DNA from: Nissolia schottii
Lineage: Eukaryota > Streptophyta > Magnoliopsida > Fabales > Fabaceae
Length of the DNA stretch: 64,000 bases
Assembly: GCA_003254905.1 (NCBI GenBank)
Contig: QANU01043079.1
Coordinates: 62,001 to 126,000 of the forward strand
Direction of reading: 5' to 3'
The translations under genes and the position numbers were made by a program. The notes beneath the pieces were generated by a model. That model was not told the DNA's origin. It made no database searches and was given only the letters and a program-made list of their open reading frames with translations. Shown one piece after another: positions 1 to 12,065 of this stretch. The first letter of the stretch is position 1; each line of letters opens with the position of its first letter.

Positions 1-1197
1 GGTATTATACAATAATTTTATTTTATTTTATTATATTTCATATATTATTAATTCATAATTATTCACTTTTATTATTCATACAGAGTTTTTTTTTTTTTTT
101 TCACACTATCACCATATGTGTTGCACTTGATAGCCACAAGCCACACCACTACGTTGATAAAACCTATTGTAAGAACCATTTGAAATTATCATATTCCTTC
201 TAAACATTCTGCGTACGCTCCCCGCTTGACCAGGGGTTTTAAGATCAGATCTGGATTTACGTTGAATGATCTCCTATTTCTTGAAAGAAAATATTCCAGA
301 TGGTAACTATAATGGGGAAAAAAACTATTTATTAAAAAACCCATTTAAAAATACATAAATTTGTACCAAAAATCCACGCAAACAGGACAAAATTCAGAAG
401 TTGAAACCCAAACGGCCAAGGGCCATACATATGTCTTACAGTTCAAGGTCCCCCACATTGAATAATAAACTCCATTTTTGGTAATTTTTCTATTTATAAA
501 AACATTAATAAAAATCAATCCTATTTTTTTAAAAAAGGAATATACTAACAACTATACAAAGCCTTTCGCATAATTCATCCCAAAATCAAATATTTAACAG
601 AGTCAGCTAGATAGATATTAGTATTAAAAACATGATAAAAAAATAGAAACACGTAGATAGAGATAAAAAATTATTATCTTTTTAAGTCTTAATTATGTAT
701 TTTTTAAGCAAAAATTTTATGTTGCTTATATTTCAACTTTAGTAAAATAAAAAAAATATAAATTTTTTTCATTTTCGTATCTCTATTCTTATGTCTTATC
801 CATTATACTAAATGTAACATATACGTTCCACACTAGTGCTTGTTATCTAATTACTCTCCTTTAATAATTTAATTGATATACTCTACATAGACACGGAGTC
901 AAATTTTGTCATATATTAAATGATTTGTTACTCTACTTAAAAAGTGATGGGATAAAATTGTAAAAACCTTTACACTCTCCCGGCATGTAATTAAACTAGT
1001 CTTTAAATCTTGTTAAATAATTTGAGCAAATATACTAAAATTCGAGGAAACAATATTGTGGTACATTGGTGGAAGATAAAGTATTAGGGCAGGAGCAGGC
1101 ACAGGACGCTGATCCCCACACAACCAGCGTGAATCCAACGCGTGGAATGATCACGTTTCAATTCAGTTCCTTACAGCTCATACCTCTCCTCCGCCTC
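1..1197. other. AT-rich intergenic DNA, ending in the ITPK promoter
   Basis: No gene was recognised here. The short open frames lie in AT-rich sequence and match no family I know. The last few hundred bases lead into the ITPK promoter. Confidence 0.6.
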
Positions 1198-1205
1198 TAT
1201 AAATA
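1198..1205 (+). promoter_or_regulatory. TATA box of the ITPK gene
   Basis: TATAAATA sits about 320 bases before the ATG at 1519. It is followed by a pyrimidine-rich CT leader from about 1225 to 1430, typical of a plant 5' untranslated region. The transcription start, inferred from spacing, would be near 1230. Confidence 0.7.
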
Positions 1206-1518
1206 ACCCCTTGTTGCATTAATTCCATTCACTCACTTTTCCAGTGTCACACACATTTTCAGATTTCACTTCACAAATTCTCTCTCTATTTCTCTGCCAA
1301 CCAATTCCCCCTTTCCCTCTCTCGCTCTTCTTCCCATTGAACTAATCAACTTCTACCAGCTACGATTTCGATTTCTCTCTTTTCTTTCCTTTGATTTCTT
1401 TCTTTCTTTCTTCTTCTCTCTGCGCGATTTCTGTTTCTTGTTTTTTTTTATTCTTGCCGGGAATTTTTCCGACGAAGTTTGCTAGGGTTTCGTTTCTTGG
1501 TGTGAGAGAGGGGAGATT

Positions 1519-4500
1519 ATGAGGCTTAGGGAGGAATTTCCTTGTACGAACGGTGACGGTGGTGGAAGGGAGGAGAACGAAGAGGTGGAGGAGGAGGAGG
1601 AGGAGGAGGTGCAAAATCAATGGTGTTCGGTGGTGAATGCCGGATTCTCTTCGCCGAAGAGACTGGTTGTGGTTGGATACGCTCTCACTTCCAAAAAGAT
1701 TAAGAGCTTCTTGCAGCCGAAGCTTGAAGGTGTAGCTAGGTAATAAAAAAAAAAAAACCGCGAGAAATTCTTCTGCAAATGGACTCTTCCGAACGCCGCT
1801 AAATTCATCGTTCTACTTCTGCTTCTATTTTTTGGGTTTAATTTGTTGGAAGAGAATAGTGGCTTTCATCGAACTCAATTATTATGGACAAAAGAATATT
1901 AATGTTTTGTTTATATCAAACTAATGATATTCCTCCAATATGCGTCGTTTTCGTTTGGCTGGCGAGAAAGTGAAAGGAACTTATGTATAACCCAAGGAGT
2001 ATCTGCTAACGATTCCAAGATATTTTAACAGTTTTTGTTGTTGATCTGGGAAGTGAATACAAAACATACATACGAAATATTAAGAAGGAATTAGACTTAA
2101 ATTATCTATTTTGAGACATAATTTGTCATATATACGAAACTATTAATTTAAATGGCTTATTTATAGGCATAATTTATCATATAATTGTGATTCGTTGATT
2201 TTCCTAGTGAGGAACAGGCTTCTTGTCGGTGTTGTGCATGAAAAATATAGAAACCTAATCTTCTCTGTGTAAAATGAAATAAAAAATAAATTGCGACCCC
2301 TGGCTCCTGAATTAGTCATAAGATGGTAGATTTGTCTGTGAGCCTTAAGAATACTGAATAAATGGATTGTTCATTTGTTCCTGTTTTGTTTCTCTGTTAT
2401 GCCTGTGTTCCTTCTGGTTTGTACTTTGTACTGGGTGCTCAAGTACTAGCTTGGTCGCTGATTAGAACTACTGTAAATTATTATCATGTGCAGGAACAAG
2501 GGGATACTATTTGTTGCTATTGATCATGATAGGCCTCTTTCAGATCAAGGTCCTTTTGACATTGTGTTGCATAAGGTTAGTCGTTTTTCCTGCCCTGAAT
2601 TTCCTCTTACAATATTTTTTCAAAGAAAAAACATTCTCGCCTGCCTTTGACATCGAAAAAGTTCAATGTATTGTGTTCACTGTTCATAGTCTTGCATCAC
2701 GTGATCTAATGATTATTTGCCCTGGTCAACTGGGACTGATCCCTTTTTCTTTTTAATTTGAAAAATGCAGTTATCAGGGAAGGAGTGGCGCCAGGTTCTT
2801 GAGGTTGGTCCAGTTTATTCTTTTGTCGCATTTAATTGTTGTGTTGATCACCAATGTTGTCTATGCTTTCTGCTGGTATTTTTACCTTATGCATTTGTTA
2901 TTGTTGTTAATTGGGGTGGAAAAAACACTGGAAAGGCTGGTCACTAGCTTTTTTAACTTCCTGTCTGACGCGATTTGCAGAGTGATTGCTCTATCGCTCA
3001 TTATGAATCATGAACCACAGTAGTTGAGGTCGAGGCCTCAAGGTTCCCGCAAGTGAGGATGTTACTGTGTTCATTGGCCATCTAGCTGATTTTATCAGGT
3101 TTTCTTGACAAATCTTTTCAAAAGAATTTATGTTCTTTTAAATTCTTTGAGCCAAGTTCATTTCTCCTGGGTGGCTAGGAGAGGTGCCTTACCAATTCCA
3201 ATCTTATGTTCTGTTCTTCTAGGCCATAGTATTTGCTATACTTCTGGACTAGATTTAGGTGTTATACAGTGGCCAAGTACATACAGTACTTTGCCAGTTT
3301 CACAACCCAAACTGTTCTGATAAGTTAATGTGCATTGCGGCACTATCTGAACTTTCAGTAACCAATGACTGCTGCCCGGTTAATGGTCATACTATTATTG
3401 GCAGCTATATTTGACAATAGACAGGCCTTACCAACCAAATGGTTGTGTCCGCGTCTATTTATTGAAATTTATAGCAAGCCCAAATTTTGGCTCAACTATA
3501 ATGTTTGAAAGAGGCGTGTGCGCGCGCGCGCGCGCACACAAAGCAATGTGAAAACCTAAAATCTTTTGTAAGAATTATCTAAACTGGAATAACAGGTCTA
3601 TACATTCTAAATTGATTTAGGTGTACAACTGAATCTTCTGAGTTACTAAATAAATGCTTCTGAGTTCCTATTTTTGTCTTTTGTGTCGGAACTTTGAAAT
3701 TATAGCTGCAATAAACAGAAAATCTCACACATTCAGCAGATCCTTGCAACAGTTTTGTGCTAACACTTGAATTTTAGTGAGTTGGTGCAACTGCATCTTT
3801 TATCATCTTTAGATTTTTTTGTCCCCTGGGGCAATACACTTTTTATTTTGGTGAAGTTCAAATATCATCAAAAGGCTAAAGGCATCGGATGGAAAATGAT
3901 TGTTTTTGCTTAAATCAGAAGCAAAATTTGCTAGAGATAACATGAAGAGAGAGTTGTTTCTGATGGTTGGGAGGAGATCCCAAGATGTGAAAGATAACAA
4001 AGAATTCCATAATAGCAATAATAAGGAAATATCTGGATGCAATTTCTTTGTCTATAATGCAGTTTAAAATAGGAATGCATGCTGAAATTTAGATGACGAA
4101 TTAAAATAGGATTAATGCATTGCAAAAGAAATTTTTGATTGGCTTATTCGTTTCAGTTCACTTCTTGTTCTTCTCCTAACCCTATATTTGCGCTCAAACC
4201 TGTTCTGGTAAAAAGCCCGGAATTATTTATTTCTGTCTTGAAAGAAAAACATTGGTCTTCTGCAATCCCGTATCATTCCTCTTCTCCTGTCTGGTGGAGA
4301 TCTTATTGCAATATAGCTGAACCCATTTCTCTGATATCTTGACCAGATTTGAAGTTAAAACAATTATGAATGTACTCTTTAAGTCACTAAATTATTGAAC
4401 TCACTATTTCTTGGTCAGTTGATCATTAATTAGAGACAAGCTGTCTTTTTTGCATGAATGGAAGTTTAGTCAAGATGCCATCTTTACTCTGTGACCTGGA

Positions 4501-6966
4501 GTCTTAGTCATAGCATTCCAGTGTCCATTGCAGTGTATTCTGAAATCGGAAGGGAACATGCATGTTGCATGTTTCTTATCTGAGCTGTTGCTTTGTTAAG
4601 AAGAAAATGTGAACTGAACAAAAGATTCTATAGCTGAGTAGAAAATTGTATTTATTTATTTTTTTTGTTTTGCTGTGCTTTTATGGCTGAGTAAATGTTC
4701 TGAGAATTCATTTGGAGAAGGCTAATGTTGTCTTTGCACATTTTTGCCTGTTTTTCATTCGCACCACAACCTATTTTAGTTACTTTTGTAACATTTAGAG
4801 AACCATTGGCCTCTCTTATCAGTTATTAACTACTGCTGGCTATTTTTTCTTTTTCTTAGGATTACAGGCTAACACACCCAGATGTTACTGTTCTGGATCC
4901 TCCTGATGCCATACAACATTTACGTAGTCGTCAATACATGCTTCAGGCTGTTGCTGATATGGACCTTTCTGATTCCCATGGTAATTTTTGTTGCTTCATC
5001 TTGATTGAATCTATGCTATATGCTCTGTCATGTCGAGTGGATGGCTAATAAGCTTTCCCATATTAAATATCCTTTTAGGCAAAGTTGGTGTTCCTCGGCA
5101 ATTGGTTATAAAGAGAGATGCATCAGCCATCCCAGAGTTGGTCAACAGAGCTGGCTTAAATTTACCCCTTGGTATGTATACGTTGATTTTTCAACTACTT
5201 TTAGATGCTGCAGTTATGCGATTTCTCCGAGCATGGGCGCATGGACATTTATTGTTACGAGGGTTGTGTTTTTGAGGCAAAGTCATTAAAACTTATGAAA
5301 ATAGGCATGGTAATCCTATCTTTTTTGTGTCTGATTAGCTTACTTATTACTTAAATGTGCAATTCTTATTTGAACTTATTATGTTTGCAACATCAAAATA
5401 ATTTTAGTTGCAAAGCCACTTGTTGCTGATGGAAGTGCAAAGTCCCATGAATTATCCCTTGCTTATGAGCAGTACTCCCTTCAAAAACTTGAACCTCCTC
5501 TTGTTCTTCAGGAGTTTGTCAACCATGGTAAGCAATTTTTATTAATTTAGCATTTTTACTCTTAGATTGCTACGTACCCATAAGAATTAGTGAATAATGC
5601 ATGCTGTTTTATTTTCGGTGTAGGAGGCGTTCTCTTTAAGGTTTATATAGTTGGTGATGCTATAAAGGTAGTAAGACGGTTTTCATTACCTGATGTTAGC
5701 AAGTGGGAGCTATCCAAAGATGCTGGCATATATAATTTTCCAAGGGTTTCTTGTGCTGCAGCGTCTGCAGATGATGCGGATCTGGACCCCAATGTTGCTG
5801 GTAAATTATCATGTCATTAATGCCTATTGGCAATGCTTTTGCACCATTATGTCTGGAGGTTAGCAAAGGATTGAGTTTGTAGGTCTGGCTTGCAGTCGTT
5901 CTTTTTGCAAGGAGCTATTAATGTCAATACTGTATGAGACTGGCAAATGTGTTTTTCCCAGTGTAAAATGCAATCTGTGACCTACATAGGTGGTAAAATT
6001 GATTATTCAGGACACAGAGCTTCCGGTAGACTTTCACATTTTCAAACTTAAACAGGCCTTCACATTCTTCCCTAAAGACGAAGGGAATAAGAGCCCTAAA
6101 TCAGTTCTTTCTTGTCCCCCCCATTGACAAACATATGGGAAATATTTTTTCTGGCACATTCTTGTCCCAGTTCTCCTTGGTTGGTAAATTCTTTGTATTT
6201 TTTGTTATGGCGTAATTCTCGTTCTATAAATCTCATACAATGATTGTATAATACCTAATTTCTCTGACCTAATATGGGGATGGGTCTGGTTTAGGATTTA
6301 GGGTTTAGGTTATCAATTCATTCACTTTTTCTTTTTAGATGGATATAGAAAGCGGTTGCACTAAGGGCCCAGATATCCCATATTAAAAATGCAGTCCTGA
6401 AATTCTCTCCATTTGCTAGTCTGTTCTGATTTTCTTGTTTTTTCTCCCTGCAGAGCTGCCTCCAAGACCTTTACTTGAGAAACTGGCCAAGGAACTTCGT
6501 AGGCGATTGGTAAATTTCTCAATCTTTAGGTTGAAGGTTTCATTTTGTTCATATAAGGACTGTAAGTATTCATTCGCCGTCATTGTTCTCACCTTCAGGG
6601 TCTTCGACTATTTAACTTGGATATTATACGTGAGTATGGAACTAGAGATCACTTTTATGTCATTGACATTAACTACTTCCCCGGTATGTGGTGATCTTTC
6701 TTCGAACAAAAGATTTTGCTAAACATATCGCTTCTTTTATTACCACTTTGGGTTTGTCTATAGTCATCACCATTCAATCTGGTCCTTTTACAACTTTTTC
6801 CCCCTTTATTCACGAAATAGTTACTTTTCAAGTTTGTGAGATACCATGGGATTCTGAATAGTTATGTTCAAAATTTGTTGCAGGATATGGCAAAATGCCA
6901 GAATATGAACACATATTTACAGACTTCCTGTTGAGCCTGGGGCAGGGGAAGTATAAGCAAAAATAA
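1519..6966 (+). CDS. ITPK: Inositol-tetrakisphosphate 1-kinase (ITPK2/3-like), 10 exons
   Basis: This is a cytosolic or nuclear ATP-grasp kinase that phosphorylates inositol tris- and tetrakisphosphates on the way to phytate. Exons: 1519-1739, 2494-2575, 2771-2803, 4860-4980, 5079-5171, 5408-5527, 5624-5800, 6454-6509, 6599-6683, 6884-6966. All have GT-AG borders and phases that join cleanly, giving 356 residues, normal for the family. Visible signatures are [20 protein letters not shown] near the N-terminus, [51 protein letters not shown] (the ATP-grasp core) and the metal-binding end [15 protein letters not shown]. The first ATG of the acidic N-terminal exon was chosen. That exon has a long Glu run (residues about 24-33), and an acidic leader fits ITPK2/3 better than the short ITPK1 type. 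The subgroup is inferred by eye; the family is sure. Confidence 0.95.
3517..3540. repeat. Alternating GT/GC dinucleotide tract in an ITPK intron
   Basis: A short, nearly palindromic run of alternating purine and pyrimidine (GTGTGCGCGC...GCGCACAC) lies in the third ITPK intron. Such tracts mutate easily and can adopt Z-DNA. No role is implied. Confidence 0.7.
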
Positions 6967-8399
6967 GGCTAAATTACTCTTTCCATCCCTTGTTATGGAA
7001 GTGACGTCATGATGTAAGCATGCTTGCCTCTCATTTTGAAGCTCCAGTCTAGAGGCAAAATACCTTAGACATCTGTCAGTGTTACTAACAATTTCTGCAT
7101 TTTTGCACTATGTGGTGTGAAGTGCCAGAATAAACTTTAGAAGTCCGTGTGTTGGGAAAAATTGGCCAGCACATAACTGCTAGTCGTAGTGCTGGAAATT
7201 TTGTGCCGCGTTTTAAATATTTAATCAGTACGGAGCTCAGGGTTAAATCCTGAAGGTCCAGCCGGGTAGCTTGATAAGCAAAGGAGGCAATAGCTGCTAG
7301 GGTGCAATTTGAAGAATTCGTCTCCATGGGGTGGTTGATCATGGATGTTGATAATACGACCTTGTTTGATAAAGTTGACGGGTTTCAATCAAATGTACTG
7401 ACTGTTCTTTGCTGTATATAGACATAGGTTCTTGACAGTAGGAATCTAATGCAGATTTTCATCAACCAATATACATCTTTGGGTCGTGAAGTTTAGTTAT
7501 TCGTGTTTGATGTCTGGTTGTAGTTATCCGAGCAAAACCCTGTCCCCAAGCATAGTTGTTAAAAGGATAGTCGTTAAAAACCTAATTCAAAACTTGCGAT
7601 TTTACTTTTTTACAATACAAAAACACGGTAGATTTTCTCTAAAATTAATCTTAGGTAAAATTTTATGAAAGTTTTTCAAACATTGAGAACTGTGTAAAAA
7701 AAACGTTTTTACAGATTTTTCTTGTTCATTGTTGCACTCATTTACCACTAGTTTTTGGTGAGTGATTTTCTTTCATGGCCATTGCTCCTGGTTGTATTTT
7801 TGAGATGCAAATTTGTAAATGCGTTCATCATCATTCACAGGAAGTTGTGTACATTTCTCAACTATTGTTTTTTTTAATTCGTTACTACGCGGTTGTGTAC
7901 TTTGTCAATGTATACTTATGTTATTTGGTATTTTGTTCTTAAAATAACATTTCTAATATGTGTACAACTATTGTAAAACTTATGTCATGCATGAGATGAT
8001 TATCACTACTTACTAATTCAACTAAAAGGATTTATGATATTATCAAAATTATAGAATCCTTATTTTTCTGTCTTCTCTCCGTTCTTGTTTTTTTTTTTTT
8101 TTTTCGAGTGTTAGAGAAAGAAGCTGTCATCATTTTTTTTGGCAGTCCTACCACATTTTTTTGTTATTTAGATAAAATTAAAGAAACAATAAATATATTT
8201 CTTTTAGATTTATATTCATGTTGGTTTCTCATTTTCTCAATGACACCTAATAATTATAGAACTAATTACTTGACATTAATTTAGTTTATACACTATCTCT
8301 TTTCTATTTTAATGCTAATTAAATGGTGATGATTTCTTAAAACGTGTTTTTGTCAAATGTGAAATAAAATTGGACAAATAGCATAGCAACAAAAAATTA
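6967..8399. other. Intergenic DNA downstream of ITPK
   Basis: This stretch holds the 3' untranslated region and AT-rich spacer, with a T-run near 8086-8104. I recognise no gene or transposon in it. Confidence 0.55.
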
Positions 8400-9452
8400 C
8401 AAATGCAAGACTCAATTTCCTTAAAATATCCTTGTAATACTATGCGATGCCTCGCTTCCTTTTACGCTACGCGTCTTTCAGATTGTGATTGCAACGCCAC
8501 ACTTCATTTCGGTTCTTGTGTAATGCTACACATCCTTCAAATTCTCGTGCAACGTCATGCGTCTTCTAGATTCCCGTGCAATGCCACACGTCCTCTGAAT
8601 TCCCATGCAACGCCACACTTCCTTCTATTATCGTGCAATGCCACGCTTTATTCCGATACCCATTCAACACCACACATCCTTTAGATTCTCAAGCAATGCC
8701 ACGCTTCTTTCAAATTCTCATGCAGCGCCATATATCCTTCAGATTCTCGTGCAATGTAATGCTTCCACCCAATTCTTGTGCAATGCCACATTTCCTTATA
8801 ATTCTTGTGCAATGCCACGCTTCCTTCTGATTCCGTGAAATGTCACCCTTCCTTCGGGCTCCCGTGCAACGACATGCTTCCTTCTTGTTCCTATACAACG
8901 CTACTTTTCCTTCATGTTCCTATGCAACGCCGTGTTTACTCTTGTTTCCCATGCAATGTCATGCTTCCTTCTGATTCTAGTGAAACATCACACTTCTTTT
9001 CGATTCCTATGCAATGTCATACTTCCTTCCTATTTTTGTGCAACACCACACTTCCTTTAATTCCCGTGCAATGTCATATTTCCTTCATGTTCTCGTGCAA
9101 TGCCGTTCTTCCTACAAGTTTCCACGAAATGTCACTCTTCCTTCAGGTTCCCGTGCAATGCGACGCTTCCTTTCGATTCCCGTGCAACACAACATTCCAT
9201 TCAAATTTCTATGCAATGTCATGTTTTCTTCAAATTCTCGTGCAACACCACATTTCCTTCAAGCTTCAAAATGACTCCACTATTCCTTCATATTCATATG
9301 AAAACGCCATACTTCCTTCCAATTTTCGTGCAACGCCACGTCTTCTTCAGATTCTCATGTAATGTAATGCTTCCTTTAGATTCCCAAGCAACGCCACACT
9401 TCCTTTTGATTCTCATGCAACACCATACTTCATTCAAGTTCTCATGTAAACC
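8400..9452. repeat. Degenerate ~29-bp minisatellite, array A (about 35 units)
   Basis: A head-to-tail array whose units read roughly CTTCCTTCAGATTC, then YCGTGCAATGCCACA. Counted by eye, most units are 28-30 bases, with many substitutions between neighbours. There is no spacer between units, so this is not CRISPR-like. Because 29 is not a multiple of three, every frame cycles through the same triplets, which makes long but meaningless open frames on the plus strand. Array A is less AT-rich than array B. Both arrays open with nearly the same lead-in, ATTACAAATGCAAGACTCAA here and AATTACAAATATAAGACTCA at about 9872, so one is probably a copy of the other. Confidence 0.9.
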
Positions 9453-9875
9453 ATGGGATAAATATTCCACACTATAATATACAATAAAATTATGAACAAC
9501 TTATAAGTTTGTTAATCTTATTAAATTTACATGATATGTAAAAATTATTTTATTTTATAAATTCTTAATTTCTATTTTAATGCATTATAAAATATATGAG
9601 AATGCTTTAAATTAAATGTATAAAATCCAACCCACAATATTTGTTAACATTAAAGAACATGAGGATGATTCATCAAACAAAGAAAAGATATCAATATTCA
9701 ATATTAATAAATAGTTATATTAGGTAACATGCATATGGTGAATATTTATTTATTTACTCTAAAGCATAAAAAAAAGTTCTTAGTTATAATATTAAGTAGT
9801 TTTTGTCTTGCAATGATGCATAATATATATATATATATATATATATATTCGAACTTAAGTTTTAATAGAAAAAAT
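9453..9875. other. AT-rich spacer between minisatellite arrays, with an (AT)n run
   Basis: This is AT-rich DNA with a simple (AT)n tract near 9822-9848. It has no repeat units and no gene. Part of it (around 9611) resembles sequence near 10838 after array B (TGTATAAAAYYCAAYC), again suggesting that array plus flank was duplicated. Confidence 0.5.
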
Positions 9876-10645
9876 TACAAATATAAGACTCAATTTCATC
9901 AGAATTCTCATGCAAAATCTCATTTCCTTTTAATTCTCGCGCAATGCCCCATTTATTTTTAATTCTCGTGCAATGTCACATTTTCTTACAATTTTAATAC
10001 AATGTCACATTTCCTTTCAATCCTCGTTCAATACCATATTTTATTTTAATTTTGTGCAATTTTGAATTGTCTTGCAATTCTCGTACATTGTCACATTTTA
10101 TTCTAATTCTCATGCAACTCATAAATTTCTTGCAATCCTTGTGCAGTGCCCAATTCCTATGCAATGTCACATTTTCTTCCGATTTTCGTTCGATGTTATA
10201 TTTCTTTGTGATTCCTGTGAAATGATATATTTCATTTTAATTCTCGTACAATGCTCCATTTTTTTTGCAAATCTCATGCAGTACCACATTCCCTCTTGAT
10301 TCCAGTGCAATGCCACATTCCCTCTAAATTCCCATACAATATTACATTTCCTTCCAATTTTTGTCCAATGCCACAATTTGTTGCAATTTCAAGTGCAATG
10401 TCATATTTTCATGTAAATCATGTGCAATACCACATTTCCTCCCAATTCCCTTGCAATGTCACATCTCCCAATTCACCTATCATGCAATGCCACATTTTCT
10501 TTCTATTTTTATGTACTATCATATCTTTGCAATTTACATTTCAAGTCACATTGTCTCGTAATTCTCGTGAAATGTCATATTTCCTTGTCATCTCCATACA
10601 AGGCTACATTTCATATCAATTCCAATGCAATACCACATTTCAAAA
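9876..10645. repeat. Degenerate ~29-bp minisatellite, array B (about 25 units)
   Basis: This is the same repeat family as array A but more decayed and AT-richer. Units look like TTTCCTTYYAATTCTC then GTGCAATGCCACA. The array begins with the same lead-in as array A and fades out near 10645. Confidence 0.85.
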
Positions 10646-11160
10646 AATAAAATTTGACACATAAACCCCGTGATTTTCTGAATTTATGCATTCACTTAAT
10701 TCACCTATCATGCAAATTATACCAACTATTTTATAAGTGACAATTCTAAAAATATCAACCACAATAAGAAATTATTACACTATTCTCTCTAAAAATAAAT
10801 TTCACCTAATTTTTAATCTATTAGAAACAAACTAAAAATGTATAAAACTCAATCTCATGAATTTGGTGAAAAGAGGTCTATTTGTAAATATAAAATATTC
10901 AATGTTAACTTAAAAACTTGCACATGTAGTTATGTACAAAACTAAGTAAATCACTACTATATAATTTAGATATATGATTAATAAAAAAATAATTTAGATA
11001 TATGATATAATTAAAAATAGTATAAATAACTATGTTATTCATTTATGTCTTTGTAAATAGCCCAATTACTTAAGCCTTGTTATTATATCATGATATCGTG
11101 ATAGTATGAATCATTAAATCACCTTTGGCCAAAAAAATTAGAAATTAGATGTAGTTTAAT
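10646..11160. other. AT-rich intergenic DNA
   Basis: No gene was recognised in this flank of the minisatellite region. It includes a short stretch near 10838 resembling the flank of array A. Confidence 0.5.
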
Positions 11161-11164
11161 TATA

Positions 11165-11420
11165 AATAGTATAAATGGCGATTAAGGCGGGAGGTTGGAT
11201 CTTGGGGTATTCCGCTAATGTGGATAGTCAGGATATTCTTGTCCTTGGGCTACTGATGATTAAGGCGGGGTTGGAAGTTGCTTGGGATATGGTTTCTGTC
11301 ATGTGGTTTGGGAAACTGATTGACAAGAAGAATCGCCAACCTTGATGTCCTTACCTTCGTCCTGTTTTGCGTGCCATTCGGGATCTGTTGAACTGTCACT
11401 AGGATGTGCAAGGTTTAGTC
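11165..11420 (+). mobile_element. LINE-type RNase H domain remnant
   Basis: Forward-strand translation, with at least one frame change, gives ILGYSANVDSQDIL, then GLEVAWDM and, in a shifted frame, GFCHVVWETD, then RPVLRAIRDLLN. This run resembles the C-terminal RNase H of plant non-LTR retrotransposons (a GFS...E/L..A...GL..AW...G....ES/ETD pattern). No reverse transcriptase is nearby, so it is an isolated, decayed fragment. A derived host RNase H-like pseudogene is the alternative. Confidence 0.5.
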
Positions 11421-12065
11421 ATCCAAACATAAATTGATTCTCACTTAATCAATTATTTATCAAAGTGATTATTAAAATAAGCTATTGTTAAAATAAGTTT
11501 AATTTAAAAACTTTCTCAAACACATGCTAAATGTGTGATCTTACTGATTATGTAAAAACTTCAAGAGAGAGATTATCAAGCTACAACAATATTGGAGGAA
11601 GACGATTCAATGTTTTGAGACATAGTTATCTAGTATGCAATACTCTGATATACGGGTACGAGTACGAGTACTGAGTACGCTATGCAGTTCGTTGCCACGC
11701 TAAATTTATGGTTTGCTATTTGGTTCATAGTTTGCTCTACTTTAAATAATTAGTTGGATCTTGATATAATTAAAAAAAATGATAAATAAATTACAAACAA
11801 AGACTTTGCTGGTTCACCATTTACAAGGATCTAATTTTTTTCCTGCTTCACAAAGGACAAATAAAAGGAAAAAATAAACACATGAAAAAAGACCCAAGTA
11901 AGATGAATAGGGCTTCTCATACGATACCGAACAAATAAAAAGGCCAAGTTGTTAGCCCAAATAAAATCTAAAAGAACCCTAACTAGACCCTCATCTTCCT
12001 CCTCTCTCCCCTGCCACGGCAACTGGAACGCACGAACCAACTGTTCGTAAGGTTGTGGACGAATT
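11421..12065. other. Intergenic and promoter region before RPAC1
   Basis: AT-rich spacer followed by a leader just before the RPAC1 ATG at 12066. No further gene was recognised. Confidence 0.5.

Noticed and set aside
8403-9477. Long plus-strand open frames of up to 185 codons
   Set aside because: They are by-products of the 29-bp tandem array: the same Cys/Phe/Ser-rich phrases recur in all frames, and there is no family match.
8400-10645. CRISPR-like repeat pattern
   Set aside because: Units are contiguous, diverged and without spacers, and the genome is a plant nuclear one.
11430-11540. Possible MITE with CCAAACATAA and CAAACACATG ends
   Set aside because: The ends are in the same orientation, not inverted, and no target duplication was found.
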